64,000 nucleotides of DNA from Maniola hyperantus (GCF_902806685.2 NC_048543.1:5684106-5748105), one strand, 5' to 3'. Positions 46,401-55,009 are shown, counted from the first letter of the stretch. Made by a program: numbers and translations. Notes: generated by a model from the sequence alone, not told the origin.

Positions 46401-49400
46401 TGATTAAATAATTATATAACTCTCTTTGGAACGTGGCGGTTGTCCTTTGGGCTTTAATACATATATGTACTAACTAGCAGTTGCCCGCGACTTTGTCCGC
46501 GTAAAATTTCTGGTTTCTCATGACATCAGACATTGTCCCGCTTCAAAAAGTCTCACTTACCTACTCACTCAGTCTCACCTTACAAACTCCGATCCCCCCT
46601 TTCACCCCCTTGGGGGGGGGGGGGGGGATTTCATTAGATCCTTTCTTATCTGACACCTACCTCCTGGAAAGAACCTGTTTCAAATTTCATGTTAAAATAA
46701 CAGTATTTGAAACTTTTCTATAAAAACTTTTCCCCCCTATTTTACCACCCTTAAGGGGGGAATTTCTCAAATTGACTTATACATATTTTTATTATTTAAA
46801 CCTATTTATTAACCTAAATGTCGATTTTCACGTCTCTATTTTCAATAACAGGATTTTCATATAACCCCCCATTTCACCCTCTTAGGGGGGGATGTTCTCG
46901 AAACCGTGTCTTAGCTGACACCTACGTCTTAGAAGGAATCTACCTTCCAAATTCCAATTTTATAGGTTTTATAGTTCCTGAGATTTCGTGATTAGTCAGT
47001 GAGTGAGTGGTATTTCGCTTTTATTATATTTAGATGAGTTTCGAGCAACAAAATTAAGATAAACCTTGATTTTTCTTTTTTTTTGCTTACATACAATTTT
47101 TTTTACAGGTTTATTTCCTGGTTCATGATAAAACAATCGAGGAACAGTCTTATCTGACATCATTGAGACGGGAGAAGCAAGCGTTTGAAATGCTCATACA
47201 AACGAAAAGTGTAAGTTTACATTTAGACTATACAAAACAAGAGTTAAGTACTTTTTGGTGATTAGCTCTTGTTTATAGTCTATAGTTTTTTGTTGTCGAT
47301 TACAAGTTAGCCATTGACTGTGATCTCACCTGGTAGTAAGTGAAGATGCAGTCTAAGATGGATGCGGGCTAACTTGGAAGGGATTCGAATAATGAATTAA
47401 ACACATACCCCTTATGGTTTTCTACACGGCATCCTACCTAAATCGCTTAGCAGCATGGCTTTGTCGGTAGGGTGGTAACTAGCCAGAGCCGACGCCTCCA
47501 AACAGACCAGACCAGAAACAATTCAGAAATTATAAATTCCCATCACAGCGCTCAACACTGCGCCAGGAAGGTCGCCAGAACTAGTGCTCATAAATCTTGG
47601 AGGTTACAAGAAATTGCCTACTTTCTGCGTAAATTACAGTACGCGGCAGAAAGTAATGTACATCGGGCTTTAGAATGACATTTTGGCTTTGTAGAGCTTT
47701 GTCTCTGTCACTCATATCAATATGACGTTTTGTCGGTCTCAACGACAGAGATAATGCTCTACAAATCTGATATCTCCTTCGAAAGGTCGATGTAAATTAC
47801 TTTCTGCCGCGTACTGTACTAATTTTAGGTGTCAAGGGGAAACTGTGCGGGGATTCATTAGAGACTAACAGTGTCCAACTGAATCTTCAGCTTCAGTACC
47901 CTGGCCAGAAAAACCATTTTCGGCCAAACCTTCGGCTGCGGTCAATATGGACCGCAGTTTTGGCCGAAGCAGGAGGTTTCTAACACCAAGCAACGAAACG
48001 GAGTTACTCTTAAGTGATCAAATCAAAAGTGTAGAGATCCGTAGAAGCTAGTCGACTATAGCGTAATTTCTGACTAGAGATGAATATAATTTCCAGGTAA
48101 TGGTAGTGCCTTCATACCAGGATGGCAAGACCGACGAGTATTTCAATTTAAACGTGGAAGAAGAAGATGACCCAGTAGATACTAGAAAAGCAGGTATTAT
48201 ACAACACTACATGTACATAAACATAATATTCAAATTAGATATTTCTAAAACAAATTTAAAATGGAAAAGAAAAACTGATGTTTCTAAAAAATGTTTTCTA
48301 CCAAACTAAAAACAAAATATGGTCTTATAACGCGTAAAATCTAACTCCTCACGCGCCATTTTAACTTTCATGTCAACAGTACGATTTTAGTTCTGATTTT
48401 AAAGATGTACCCAATGACATTCTAATAAGCATGGACACATCGTGGCATACAACACAAGAGCCCAAACATGGCACACGTTTCTAAATTCACCCTATTTAGC
48501 TTCAACTGCTCCATTTATACATTCCCGCTAACATTCAAGTCCTGTAAACTAACCTCAGTGATTAAGCCGCAATGTAAATCGATTAAGCACTCGAAGCTGA
48601 ATAAGGTGATTTTAGAAGCAAACTTGAACAAAAAATGGAATGTAGCACTATTAATTTTTGTTATTTCTTTGAGAGATTTTTCGTTTTTGTAACTATCAAA
48701 CTATTATACTATATAACTATTATACTATATCTGCTCGTGCTGATTCACTGACTGACTGACTGACTGACTGACTCATTTGATCACCTCTTCTGTAAAATTT
48801 TGTATGTTTTTTTTACCGATTGTTTCGTATAGAGGACAAAAAATGATTCGGAGGAAAAATAAGGATAGGGCTGATGATTGAGGATTTCGGTGAGGAGCAC
48901 GGCCAGGGTATTGAAGATAGGTCAACATGCGACTAATGAAGAATGTGTGCTTACACCGAGTATAAGCACACTTACTTGGTCCCTTGTTATGCGCGCCAGT
49001 GCGATGTCCTTGCTTAGAATGTCATTGGGTACATCCAAAGCTGTCAAGATGCCTAAATGCGCGATCAAAAAGTGCCGAAATAATACGTTAACGACGCAGA
49101 AAAGAGATGGTGTGACCCACCACCGGTAAGTTAATTTTATTTACGTAAGATAACATGCGAAAAAGTGTAAAATACTTAGTAAAACCATTGAAAACACTAG
49201 AAATATCTAAAATTATTTACAATGTTCCCATTCCTTTCTCTCACGCACATCGGAAAGAGACAGATGGAAGGGCGCGTCAGGAATGTCGGAAAAACAAAAC
49301 TGTGGAGTAGCTTTTTTTTGGTCAATGTAAAATCTATTGGCCATTATTGTATCACATTTATTTTATTATCTTTTGACGACCTCCGGTGCGCAGTGGTAGC

Positions 49401-52400
49401 GCGGTGGATTTGTATGACGAGGGTCCCGGGTTCACCAAGTAGACTTTCGGGTCCTGATCATCTTTCGCCAAAGAAGCATTCTTGTATCTTTTATATTCTC
49501 CGAGATAGACATCATGAAATTGTATGTCCGCCATCTTGAATCCGCCATTTTGGTTTTATTTTTCAGCTCCCTGTCAATTGGATGAAGTTCTGAGTGATAT
49601 TTGTTCGAGCACCCCCCACCTATCTTTAATACCCTGGCCGTGCTCCTCACCGAAATCCTCAATCATTAGCTCTATCCATATTTTTCCTCAGAAGAGGTGA
49701 TCAAATGAGTCAGTCAGTCAGTCAGTCAGTGAATCAGCACGAGCAGATATAGTATAATAGTTATATAGTATAGATATAGTATAATAGTTTCATATTTACA
49801 AAAACGAAAAATCTCTCAAAGAAATAACAAAAATTAATAGTGCTACACTACTCCATTCCATTTTTTGTTCAAGTTTGCTTCTAAAATCACCTTATTCAGC
49901 TTCGAGTGCTTAATAGATTTACATTGCGGCTTAATCACTGAGGTTAGTTTACAGGACTTGAATGTTAGCGGGAATGTATAAATGGAGCAGTTGAAGCTAA
50001 ATAGGGTGAATTTAGAAACGTGTGCCATGTTTGGGCTCTTGTGTTGTATGCCACGATGTGTCCATGCTTAGAATGTCATTGGATGTACCCCATAATTTTG
50101 ACATGATAGTTGACCCATAGAGTTGTCAAATGGCAAATAGAGGAGTCGTTATTTACATACTATTCTTAGAAAGATCAGTTTTTAAAGATTCTCAAGTTTT
50201 TTGACGATAACTCAAAAACTGCTCTCGTAGTTAACCGCTCTTTAGAATTATGCCGACAGTACTAAGTAGAAAGAGATAACTAACGGTTTCGTAGAGCGTT
50301 GTCTCTGTTGTTGAGACCGACAAAATCTCACATAGGTATGAGTGATAGAGACGATGCTCTACATCGATGCTGTACGAAGCCGAAATCTCTTTCTAAAGTT
50401 CGATGTGCAATATTTCCTGTCTGGTACTATATAATCCGCGACAGGTCGAGATGGCAATCGGGGTATGAGCACGTGAACCCACGCTCGCCCGCGCCAAGTT
50501 AGCGCGGTGGATGTGCGGGGCGTTCCCTCCCCGATTGCCATTTCGACCGGTCACGTACTATACGTTAAGTCGCGCAAATTGCTAAAGCGCGTGGCTGCCA
50601 TTTTATTGACGTCTGCACTAGACTGAAGTTTCGAGCTGATGGTATATTTTTATTTCAGCTGACGTCATTTCGATGTTAATGAGACACGGTTCCAGCGCAA
50701 TAGCAATTTGCGGGACTTAAACTATGATTACGTTACAGGTGGGCAAGTCAAACGCACGAAAGAGAAGCCGGTGGTGATCGTAGACATGCGAGAGTTCCGC
50801 TCCGACCTGCCCGCTCTGTTGCACAAGAAAGGCATCAACATCGAACCTGTCACGATTGCTGTAAGACTTGATCCATCTTCGCTCTGGGCTGGTTTCCGCA
50901 CTTAAACGTTTCCGTCTGTTGTGCGTGACTTGATCCATATTCATATATCACTGAAAATCAGCGTTGGGGCGTCTGGTACCTCGGATGTTTGCTATAGAGG
51001 TTTGTGTCTGAGGGGCCCGAAGTCTCAACACACGCTGAGTGGCCTACCTGTTCGAGGTGTTGCACTGCTGTACAGGACGATATTGCCTACACCATGTACC
51101 ACCTATATACCTCCAACTAGCTTATGCCCGCGACTTCGTCCGCGTGGACTACACAAATTTTAAACCCCTATTTTATACCCTTAGGCCTAGGGTATAAATA
51201 TTAGATAAGATAGATAAGTGTAAATTACAAACTTTCGCGATTATAACTTTAAAGCTGACAGACTTTCATTCAAACTTCAAACCCCTATTTTACCCCTTTA
51301 GGGGTTGAATTTTGAAAAAATCCTTTCTTAGCGGATGCCTACGTCACAATAGCTATCTGCATGCCGAATTTAAGCGCGATCCGTCCAGTATTTTGAGCAG
51401 TGCGTTGATAGATCAGTCAGTCAATCAGTCACCTTTTCGTTTTATATATATATAGATAAACATTATTCTTTTCTATTCTATTCTATTCTATATCGCCTGT
51501 TTGTGACTATAAGATCCGCCAATCGCTAATGCGCGTGGCCGGTATTTTAGTGACGTCAGCACCAGACTGAAGTTTCGAGCTTATGGTATAATTTTATTTC
51601 GGCTGACGTCAAAATGACGTCATTTCGATGTTAATGAGACATGGTTCCAGCACAATAGCAATTTGCGGGACTTGTACAACGTGTTATTTCAAAAACTTGA
51701 TTTTTGAGAAAAAATGATTTGCAATGGCTGTTGTAAAATTAGTTTCTATCGAGTTTAGAAGGATGGTTGGTGTGTTCTGTGGGATTAACCGTCCAATATC
51801 ATAAATTAAGAAACAATACGAATTGAATGTAAGTTTTATCACTTTTAATACAGGATAAATAGGTTTGAATATTGCTAGTCAAAAATGATACTTTTCCGAA
51901 ATAGCACGTTGTAGTCGCAAACAGGCGTCAAATGTTTCTACTTTTGACGCTAGGTAGCCTATTTTTCTTTGATTTCATGTCACCATAGCCTATAATTTAA
52001 CATATCGTCGATTCAGGATCAAACCGAGAGTTCCCTCACTCTAGTTCACTCTGCTAATATTATAAATGCAAAAGTGTATCGTTAGTAAACTTAGAATGTA
52101 TCTTTTCACGGCTCATCCGTTAAACAGATTTTGACGAAGTTTGGTAAAGTAAGATAGATAGCGTACATCTCGAAGACTGACATAGGGTAGGTACTTTTTT
52201 ACGGAAAATCAATAATTCCCACGGGATTATTAAAAAACCTAAATCTATGCAGATGACGTTGTGGGTCGGGTTACGGGTATCATTAATAAAATCGTACAAC
52301 TAATGGCGGATTGAACTAGTGGTGATTTAAAGGCGGTCCATCTTGAAAAACCCGCTATCTAAATTCCAACTCAGGCCTAAATTGTTTCAGTAAGAAGAGT

Positions 52401-54578
52401 TTGTTTATAGTTGGAGGCTCCGATTGTTTGTGTAAAATTAATGAAAATTTTCCCTCAAGAGTTTGTGCAACGGGGAATGGATATGACTTTATACTACACC
52501 TGCTCGGAAAGTACCTTCGGTTTGTCTCATAACGAAAGTCAAAGTATGTCATTACTGTCAAACAAATATGCGGGCTGAAAAGATGTATGGAATTTCATTG
52601 TTAACGTGCAAGAGCGGGCTGAAAAGTTGTATGAAAATCCATTACTAACGTGCCTTTTTTTTAAAATTTTTGATACTAAATATTAGGTACTTTTTATGTC
52701 ATGTTTCGATTGTTTGTTGAAACGAGACTTAAAAAGTATCTCAAACTACACCCTCGTAGTAATCGGTCACTTTCTCCCGTCGTGGAACAATGTACTATTG
52801 TTTCGATAGATCGGCGACTACATCCTGACGCCGGATATATGTGTGGAACGCAAGTCGATATCGGATCTGATCGGCTCGCTCAACTCCGGCCGCCTGTTCG
52901 CGCAGAGTACGCAGATGTGCCGCAACTACGCGCGCCCCATCCTGCTCATCGAGTTCGACCAGGCCAAGCCCTTCAACTTGCAGGTACCAGTGACCACAGC
53001 TTACAGAGATGCTTTATACAATCCGTCGACGGAATCGTCTGGACAGAGCGATCCTGCGGAGCGTCAGGGGCGAGACGGGAGGGATTATACCGACCGACGG
53101 AAGTCAATTGAGCAAACTTTTATTATATTTCTTAGGTAGTATGACCGTAATTCCTCAGTGCTTGAAGACCAAAGTCTTCGGACAGTGCATGTTGCCAGTG
53201 ATGATGACATATGGATCCGAGACATGGTGGCTAAGAAAGCTTAGAGTCACTCAGCGGATGATGGAGAGAGCTATGATTGGAGTTTCTGACATAATCAAAT
53301 CAGAAATGAGGAGATCCATAGGAGAACTAGAGTAACCAACATAGCTCAACGGGTTGCGAAGTTGAAGTGGCAATGGGCAGGGCACATAGTTCGGAAAACT
53401 GATAGACGTTGGGGTCGCAAACTCGCGAAACGGAAAGCGCAGCATTGGAAGACCCCCTATTAGATAGACAGACATCAAACGAATCGTAGGGAGCAGCTAG
53501 ATTCAGGCGGCGCGCAAGACCGCGGCGTGTGTAAGTCCTTACAAGAGATCTATGTCCAGCAGCGGACGTCTATCGCTTGATGATGATGATGATGATGACC
53601 GTAAAGCCAGCTCGTCTACAAACATTAAGGGTGACGTCTCACTGTATACATTTACAACAAACGACAAGTCGCACATAAGCGCGACACGGCTACTATAGTG
53701 TATCTATTTAGCATCTATGTTCAGGATTGAGACTATTTTCGAAATATTTTAAAAGAAGTTTATTAGGATATTTCTGTTGGAAGGTGGTGATTTTTGTTCA
53801 CAGGGTAGCTTTGTGGTATCGACCGACATATCAGGTGCAGATATTCAGCAGAAACTGCAACTCTTAACAATACACTTTCCCAGACTGAAACTAGTCTGGT
53901 CTCCAAGCCCTTACGCTACAGCAGAACTGTTTTATGAACTGAAAGTAAGTTATCGATACAAATAATATTATAAAGAGGTAAAATTTGTTACTTTGTATGT
54001 TTGGATGTCCTTACACCCAATCCTTCCAATTGTATTCCTTAACACGCGCACGAAGTCGCGGGCATAAGCTAGCTTTTAACAAAATAAGTTTAAAAAATAA
54101 TATGAAATTTACATAAAGAGTTATTTTTCAGCAAGGAAAAAATAATCCCAATGTCGAAGAAGCATTAGCGCTCAGTGGCGACAGCACGGCAGACGACATG
54201 AACTATGAACGGTACAACATTTTGATTCACGACTTCGTGCAAAAGCTGCCCGGAGTCACTTCCAAGAACTTCACGAGGCTAATGAACAGAGGCATTTCAC
54301 TGGACCATCTCATAACACTCACTGAGGTATGTAATTGTCATACTAACTCTGATAAGACTTACACTTGCACTTAATTTTGAAATCCCATAAATAAAAGTGA
54401 ATATTGTTCTTGATTTCTCATTTGATTTTAGGAACAGTTAGCAGAATTAATAGAGAACAAAAATGAAGCAGAAACTTTGTATTCAATATTGCATGTCAAA
54501 GCTCAACCTACTGAATCGGATAGGACAAAATCATTTGGAAAGAAAAAAATTACAGGAAAGCCGTATAAAAACAAATGA
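35242..54578 (+). CDS. ERCC4: XPF/ERCC4 (mei-9) structure-specific DNA repair endonuclease, complete, 17 coding exons
   Basis: Exons: 35242-35372, 36102-36254, 38184-38364, 39142-39254, 39607-39772, 40845-40981, 43881-44035, 44386-44713, 45262-45406, 46103-46312, 47109-47210, 48097-48193, 50739-50860, 52810-52983, 53804-53944, 54132-54326, 54432-54578. Frame is continuous across all GT-AG junctions; 898 aa (human about 916). The N-terminal half is the degenerate SF2-helicase-like part (LLPFEKQIFIDVFEKDALIVIAKG; RAHTVLESCQEAFVLRLFRQKNK). The nuclease domain starts near 650 (VIVDMREFRSDLP), with GDYIL at 682-686 and ERKSISD at 693-699, the GDx(n)ERKx(3)D motif. A helix-hairpin-helix region (LPGVTSKNFTRLMNRG) and a basic tail follow. 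In the known family XPF pairs with ERCC1 and cuts 5' of lesions in nucleotide excision repair; fly mei-9 also resolves meiotic crossovers. All catalytic motifs are intact. Confidence 0.95.
35716..35892 (-). mobile_element. SINE family A, full length, in XPF intron 1
   Basis: T-rich end at 35716, head ending at 35892 (GAGGCT inverse). It is one of the best-preserved copies and is antisense to XPF. Confidence 0.8.
36490..36823 (-). mobile_element. tRNA-derived SINE, family B, in XPF intron 2
   Basis: On the minus strand the head is GACCTCCCTGGCGCAGTGGT with a B-box GGGTTCGGTTCCC. The body shares ATGCGGGCTAAC and GGTAGGGTGGTAACTAGCCA with 47300-47574. It is antisense to XPF. Confidence 0.75.
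36841..37042 (+). mobile_element. Helitron-like fragment, XPF intron 2
   Basis: TACAGAGATAGCTTGCATCC and GAAATTCGAAGAGTTCCC, end GGCATCATCTA. Confidence 0.45.
37098..37180 (+). repeat. CCGGCCAAGTGCGAG repeat, 5' scrap
   Basis: GGCCAAGTGCGAGTCTGACT to TTTTGCACGATAG, then a different sequence starts at about 37185. Confidence 0.6.
37185..37500. repeat. Repeat-like insert with facing GGCGCTTCTT segments
   Basis: CCGGCGCTTCTT (37258) and AAGAAGCGCCGG (37289) form a hairpin, and GTGCCACAC / TTGTGTGGCAC flank it. Cut into the preceding repeat; class unknown. Confidence 0.4.
37615..37795. repeat. GAGCGTTGTCTCTGTC MITE, XPF intron 2
   Basis: Near-complete foldback from ACAGTACGG to GCCGGCTACTGT; both arms carry the CGACCTTTAGAA segment. 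Confidence 0.7.
37955..38180 (+). mobile_element. LINE 3' end with (AAAT)n tail abutting XPF exon 3
   Basis: GGTTGCCTGGAAGAGATCGC and GCGATAAGGCCGCC are typical of lepidopteran non-LTR LINE 3' ends. GTGCAATAAAGTG and (AAAT)n follow. The tail stops only about 5 bases before the exon-3 acceptor TTTCAG|A at 38184. Confidence 0.65.
38411..38582 (-). mobile_element. SINE family A in XPF intron 3
   Basis: The whole unit is present with several substitutions (GAGCCGGCGACC at the B-box). Confidence 0.75.
38600..38700. repeat. MITE scrap (same family), XPF intron 3
   Basis: CAACAATGCATTTTAACCAA and GTCAGCCAATCAGACTTGAC only. Confidence 0.5.
38735..38869. repeat. GAGCGTTGTCTCTGTC MITE, truncated left, XPF intron 3
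   Basis: Keeps GCGTTGTCTCTGTCACTCAT and AAAGGTCGATGTACAT. Confidence 0.6.
38870..39026. repeat. 157-bp near-perfect palindrome, XPF intron 3
   Basis: Arms start ATGAATAGGCTACTTGACAA and mirror almost exactly around about 38948. One arm's sequence is also found, diverged, at 9117-9220. Confidence 0.85.
39277..39496 (+). mobile_element. Helitron-like element, XPF intron 4
   Basis: CATATTATAAATACGAAAG start, end GTCGCGGGTATCAGCTAGT. Confidence 0.6.
39928..40238 (-). mobile_element. tRNA-derived SINE, family C, in XPF intron 5
   Basis: The head at 40238 on the minus strand (AGCGGTGATAGCCTAGTTGT then a CCAAGGTTCGATC B-box) is followed by a body with GCCAGCATGGTGGAC and a tail ending in GATGATAATG-type repeats. 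Confidence 0.7.
40430..40664 (+). mobile_element. Helitron-like element with a (GT)n tract, XPF intron 5
   Basis: ACTAATATTATAAAGGCG start, (GT)14 at 40458-40486, ACTGGACGGATTTGGC core. The hairpin CGCGGACGAAGTCGCG is followed by AGCATCAGCTAGT. It is among the best-preserved copies. Confidence 0.65.
40985..41165 (-). mobile_element. RTE LINE 3' end, XPF intron 6
   Basis: Antisense relative of the end of the 53110-53590 copy: SNESLGAAGFRRR and CGSPYYKKRMSSCGRLSVDD can be read on the minus strand, with an (ATC)n tail. Confidence 0.7.
41190..41345. repeat. MITE (GGTCAAGCGGATTGAC family), half copy, XPF intron 6
   Basis: GACACGGTCAAGCGGCTTGA and ATTGAACACTCCGAACGTCG; the right end is replaced by the repeat at 41345. 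Confidence 0.6.
41345..41580. repeat. AACCGACTTCAATAACC repeat with a 48-bp hairpin, XPF intron 6
   Basis: 41428-41475 and 41530-41577 are near-perfect inverted copies (CAAGAGTTATTGTAGTT / inverse; GGAGCCGGTGCCAA / TTGGCACCCACTCC). The same left part occurs at the window's right edge. Confidence 0.7.
41987..42964 (+). other. Possible alternative or ncRNA exons inside XPF intron 6
   Basis: A 47-nt candidate exon 41987-42033 is bounded by TTGTGCAG| and TCG|GTAAGTA. A second begins after TTTTTCAG at 42662 and runs to an AATAAA at 42959-42964. If XPF exon 6 were joined to 42662 it would add about 14 residues and stop, giving a helicase-only truncated protein. There is no protein family support; canonical splicing to 43881 is clearly the main form. 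Confidence 0.2.
42147..42440 (-). mobile_element. Helitron-like fragments, XPF intron 6
   Basis: Two degraded antisense pieces (GCGATTTCGTCCGC; TTTGTCTACGTGGATTTAGG) side by side. Confidence 0.4.
43407..43568. repeat. MITE (GGTCAAGCGGATTGAC family), XPF intron 6
   Basis: Central hairpin AAAAATGATTGAGTCGAGCG / CGCTTGACTCAATCATTTTT; right end TCTCAGAAGCTCTTTA. Confidence 0.6.
43555..43700 (-). mobile_element. RTE LINE coding scrap, XPF intron 6
   Basis: The minus strand reads VIKSEMRR then STSCEAEVPKIDRCWGPK, corresponding to the same polymerase region in decayed form. Confidence 0.55.
44984..45152 (+). mobile_element. Helitron-like element, XPF intron 8
   Basis: GTGTGTTTGTTTGTTGTCCT, end CATCGCGGGCATCAGCTAGT. 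Confidence 0.55.
45747..45923 (-). mobile_element. SINE family A in XPF intron 9
   Basis: Full-length copy. The anticodon-arm region is altered (TCAGAATTGGGTC), so it is an older insertion. Confidence 0.75.
45936..46030 (+). mobile_element. Helitron-like 5' scrap, XPF intron 9
   Basis: AATATTATAAATGC and CCTTCAATCACGTCGCAACG directly after a SINE A copy. Confidence 0.4.
46473..47025 (-). mobile_element. Helitron-like element, XPF intron 10, with a 16-G run
   Basis: Inverse end CTAGCAGTTGCCCGCGACTT. The interior has three degenerate TTTCACCC...GGGG segments; G16 at 46612-46627. Confidence 0.45.
47300..47574 (-). mobile_element. SINE family B, diverged, in XPF intron 11
   Basis: The head inverse CAGCGCTCAACACTGCGCCA and the shared body identify it. 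The B-box is lost to a deletion. Confidence 0.7.
47636..47818. repeat. GAGCGTTGTCTCTGTC MITE, XPF intron 11
   Basis: Best copy: ACAGTACGCGGCAGAAAGTA at the left, its inverse TACTTTCTGCCGCGTACTGT at the right. Confidence 0.75.
48344..48411 (-). repeat. Left half of a MITE split by the P-like element
   Basis: ACTCCTCACGCGCCATTTTA and what follows match the reverse complement of the intact copy at 478-622. The break falls at the GATGTACC duplication. Confidence 0.7.
48412..48923 (+). repeat. Left inverted arm of the P-like element
   Basis: Matches the right arm nearly base for base in inverse orientation, so the same MAHVSKFTLFSFN reading frame appears twice (48468 on plus, 50028 on minus). 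It also contains a (CTGA)n tract at 48747-48772 and about 60 bp (48790-48850) missing from the right arm. Confidence 0.8.
49049..49125 (+). pseudogene. THAP zinc-finger first exon of a P-like transposase remnant
   Basis: ATG at 49049 opens MPKCAIKKCRNNTLTTQKRD then GVTHHR, the start of a THAP domain: M-P-x-C-x(4)-C, a lysine-rich loop, then the GV(S/T)xHR/F segment. A canonical donor CG|GTAAGT follows at 49126. In THAP genes the domain continues with RFP; that next exon, and any catalytic part, were not found before the right arm, so the gene is truncated. The remaining C and H zinc ligands would lie in the missing exon. Confidence 0.6.
49376..49441 (+). mobile_element. SINE family B head fragment inside the P-like element
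   Basis: GACCTCCGGTGCGCAGTGGT plus GGGTCCCGGGTTC, tRNA-like A and B boxes only. The following sequence is not the family body. Confidence 0.55.
49621..50081 (-). repeat. Right inverted arm of the P-like element
   Basis: Inverted copy of 48412-48923, diverging inward of ATTGAAGATAGGT (left) / ACCTATCTTTAAT (right). The shared frame in both arms is probably non-coding, since it has no domain and lacks a plausible partner exon. Confidence 0.8.
50090..50146 (-). repeat. Right half of the same MITE
   Basis: TTTTGACATGATAG, CCATAGAG and the terminal GAGGAGT match the other half of the 478-622 copy, confirming that one older element was interrupted. Confidence 0.65.
50252..50428. repeat. GAGCGTTGTCTCTGTC MITE, XPF intron 12
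   Basis: GACAGTACTAAGTAGAAAG to TTCGATGTGCAATATTTCC. Confidence 0.65.
50428..50561. repeat. GC-rich MITE, copy 3, XPF intron 12
   Basis: Same family, directly adjoining the end of the GCAGAAAGTA MITE at 50252-50428. Confidence 0.65.
50568..50723. repeat. CGCAAATTGCTAA MITE ending 16 bp before XPF exon 13
   Basis: GCGCAAATTGCTAAAGCGCG at left and GCAATAGCAATTTGCGGGAC at right are inverted. TTGACGTC / TGACGTCATTTCG pair inside. Confidence 0.7.
51113..51465 (-). mobile_element. Helitron-like element, XPF intron 13
   Basis: Inverse end AACTAGCTTATGCCCGCGAC; inverse start near TATATATATAGATAAA at about 51450. It carries a short internal repeat of the CCCCTATTTTAC segment. Confidence 0.6.
51512..51678. 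repeat. CGCAAATTGCTAA MITE, XPF intron 13
   Basis: Full copy, closely similar to 50568-50723 apart from a short extra CAAAATGACGT duplication. Confidence 0.7.
51905..52055 (-). repeat. Inverted relative of 24412-24570
   Basis: CAGGCGTCAA, CGCTAGGTAGCCTA, AACATATCGTCGATTCAGGA and GAGTTCCCTCACTCTAGTTC are shared. XPF intron 13. Confidence 0.55.
52055..52283 (+). mobile_element. Helitron-like element, decayed, XPF intron 13
   Basis: CTAATATTATAAATGC start, CCCACGGGATTATTAAAAAA, end lost around GGGTATCATTAAT. Confidence 0.45.
52984..53803 (+). other. XPF intron 14 carrying an RTE LINE 3' coding fragment
   Basis: Within 53110-53590, pieces of the RTE-type polymerase C-terminus can be read (KVFGQCMLPVMMTYGSETWW, LKWQWAGHIVRKTDRRWGRK) interrupted by stops and frameshifts, ending in (GAT)n at 53577-53598. 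It is a dead, 5'-truncated copy in the same sense as XPF. Confidence 0.75.
53964..54074 (+). mobile_element. Helitron-like element, internally deleted, XPF intron 15
   Basis: AATATTATAAAGAGG start joined to GCACGAAGTCGCGGGCATAA then GCTAGC. Confidence 0.5.
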
Positions 54579-54880
54579 AAGATACTTTTTTAATATATTT
54601 ATTTATTTATACATAATTAATTTATTGCAGACAGACACAATGTTGTACCTACAAATGAATTATAATAATTAGTCAATCATAATGTCAGCACAAACTGAGT
54701 AGCAAAATGCTTGAGCAGTTTCATTGATAAATTAATACTGAACTAAATCGTAACTGAAATAGAGATCAAAATAGAGTGCAAGAGATAATCCCTTGTAGAT
54801 TTTTTTGTGTTTGGTATTTTTTATATTCTTGCTGCTGAGTGTGAGCTGACCGTAACTTACAAAATAATAGTCAATTTGTG

Positions 54881-54903
54881 AATAAATCATCGAGTCAAAT
54901 AAA
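54881..54903 (+). promoter_or_regulatory. Candidate poly(A) signals of XPF
   Basis: Two AATAAA hexamers at 54881-54886 and 54898-54903, about 300 nt past the TGA, are the first canonical ones in the trailing sequence. Confidence 0.4.
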
Positions 54904-55009
54904 AGGAATTGAATTTTATCCTGGAGTTTTATTCAATATACTATACAAAGGCAACTTAGCTCCATGGACCTAGAACAATAATTAATTATAATGCATAAAT
55001 TTTGATAAA

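Larger units (their letters stand above)
48412..50081. mobile_element. P-element-superfamily-like transposon with long inverted arms and a THAP exon
   Basis: Ends read CAATGACATTCTAA at 48412 and its inverse at 50068-50081, flanked by an identical 8-bp direct repeat GATGTACC (48404-48411 and 50082-50089). 5'-CA termini, 8-bp duplications and a THAP DNA-binding domain are together characteristic of the P superfamily. The termini belong to near-identical arms of about 0.5 kb. Between them lies a unique centre with a THAP-encoding exon (49049-49125) and a SINE head (49376-49441). No catalytic transposase part was found, so this copy is non-autonomous. It lies in XPF intron 12 and inside an older MITE whose halves remain at 48344-48411 and 50090-50146. 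Confidence 0.75.

Noticed and set aside
48468..48692. MAHVSKFTLFSFN... frame present twice (also 50028-49843 minus)
   Set aside because: Its duplication is explained by the inverted arms of the P-like element. No domain, no splicing partner and different endings argue against a gene.
53009..53335. 108-aa frame CLKTKVFGQCMLPVMMTYGS... as a gene
   Set aside because: It is the decayed 3' coding end of an RTE-type LINE in an XPF intron, with stops and frame changes and a (GAT)n tail.
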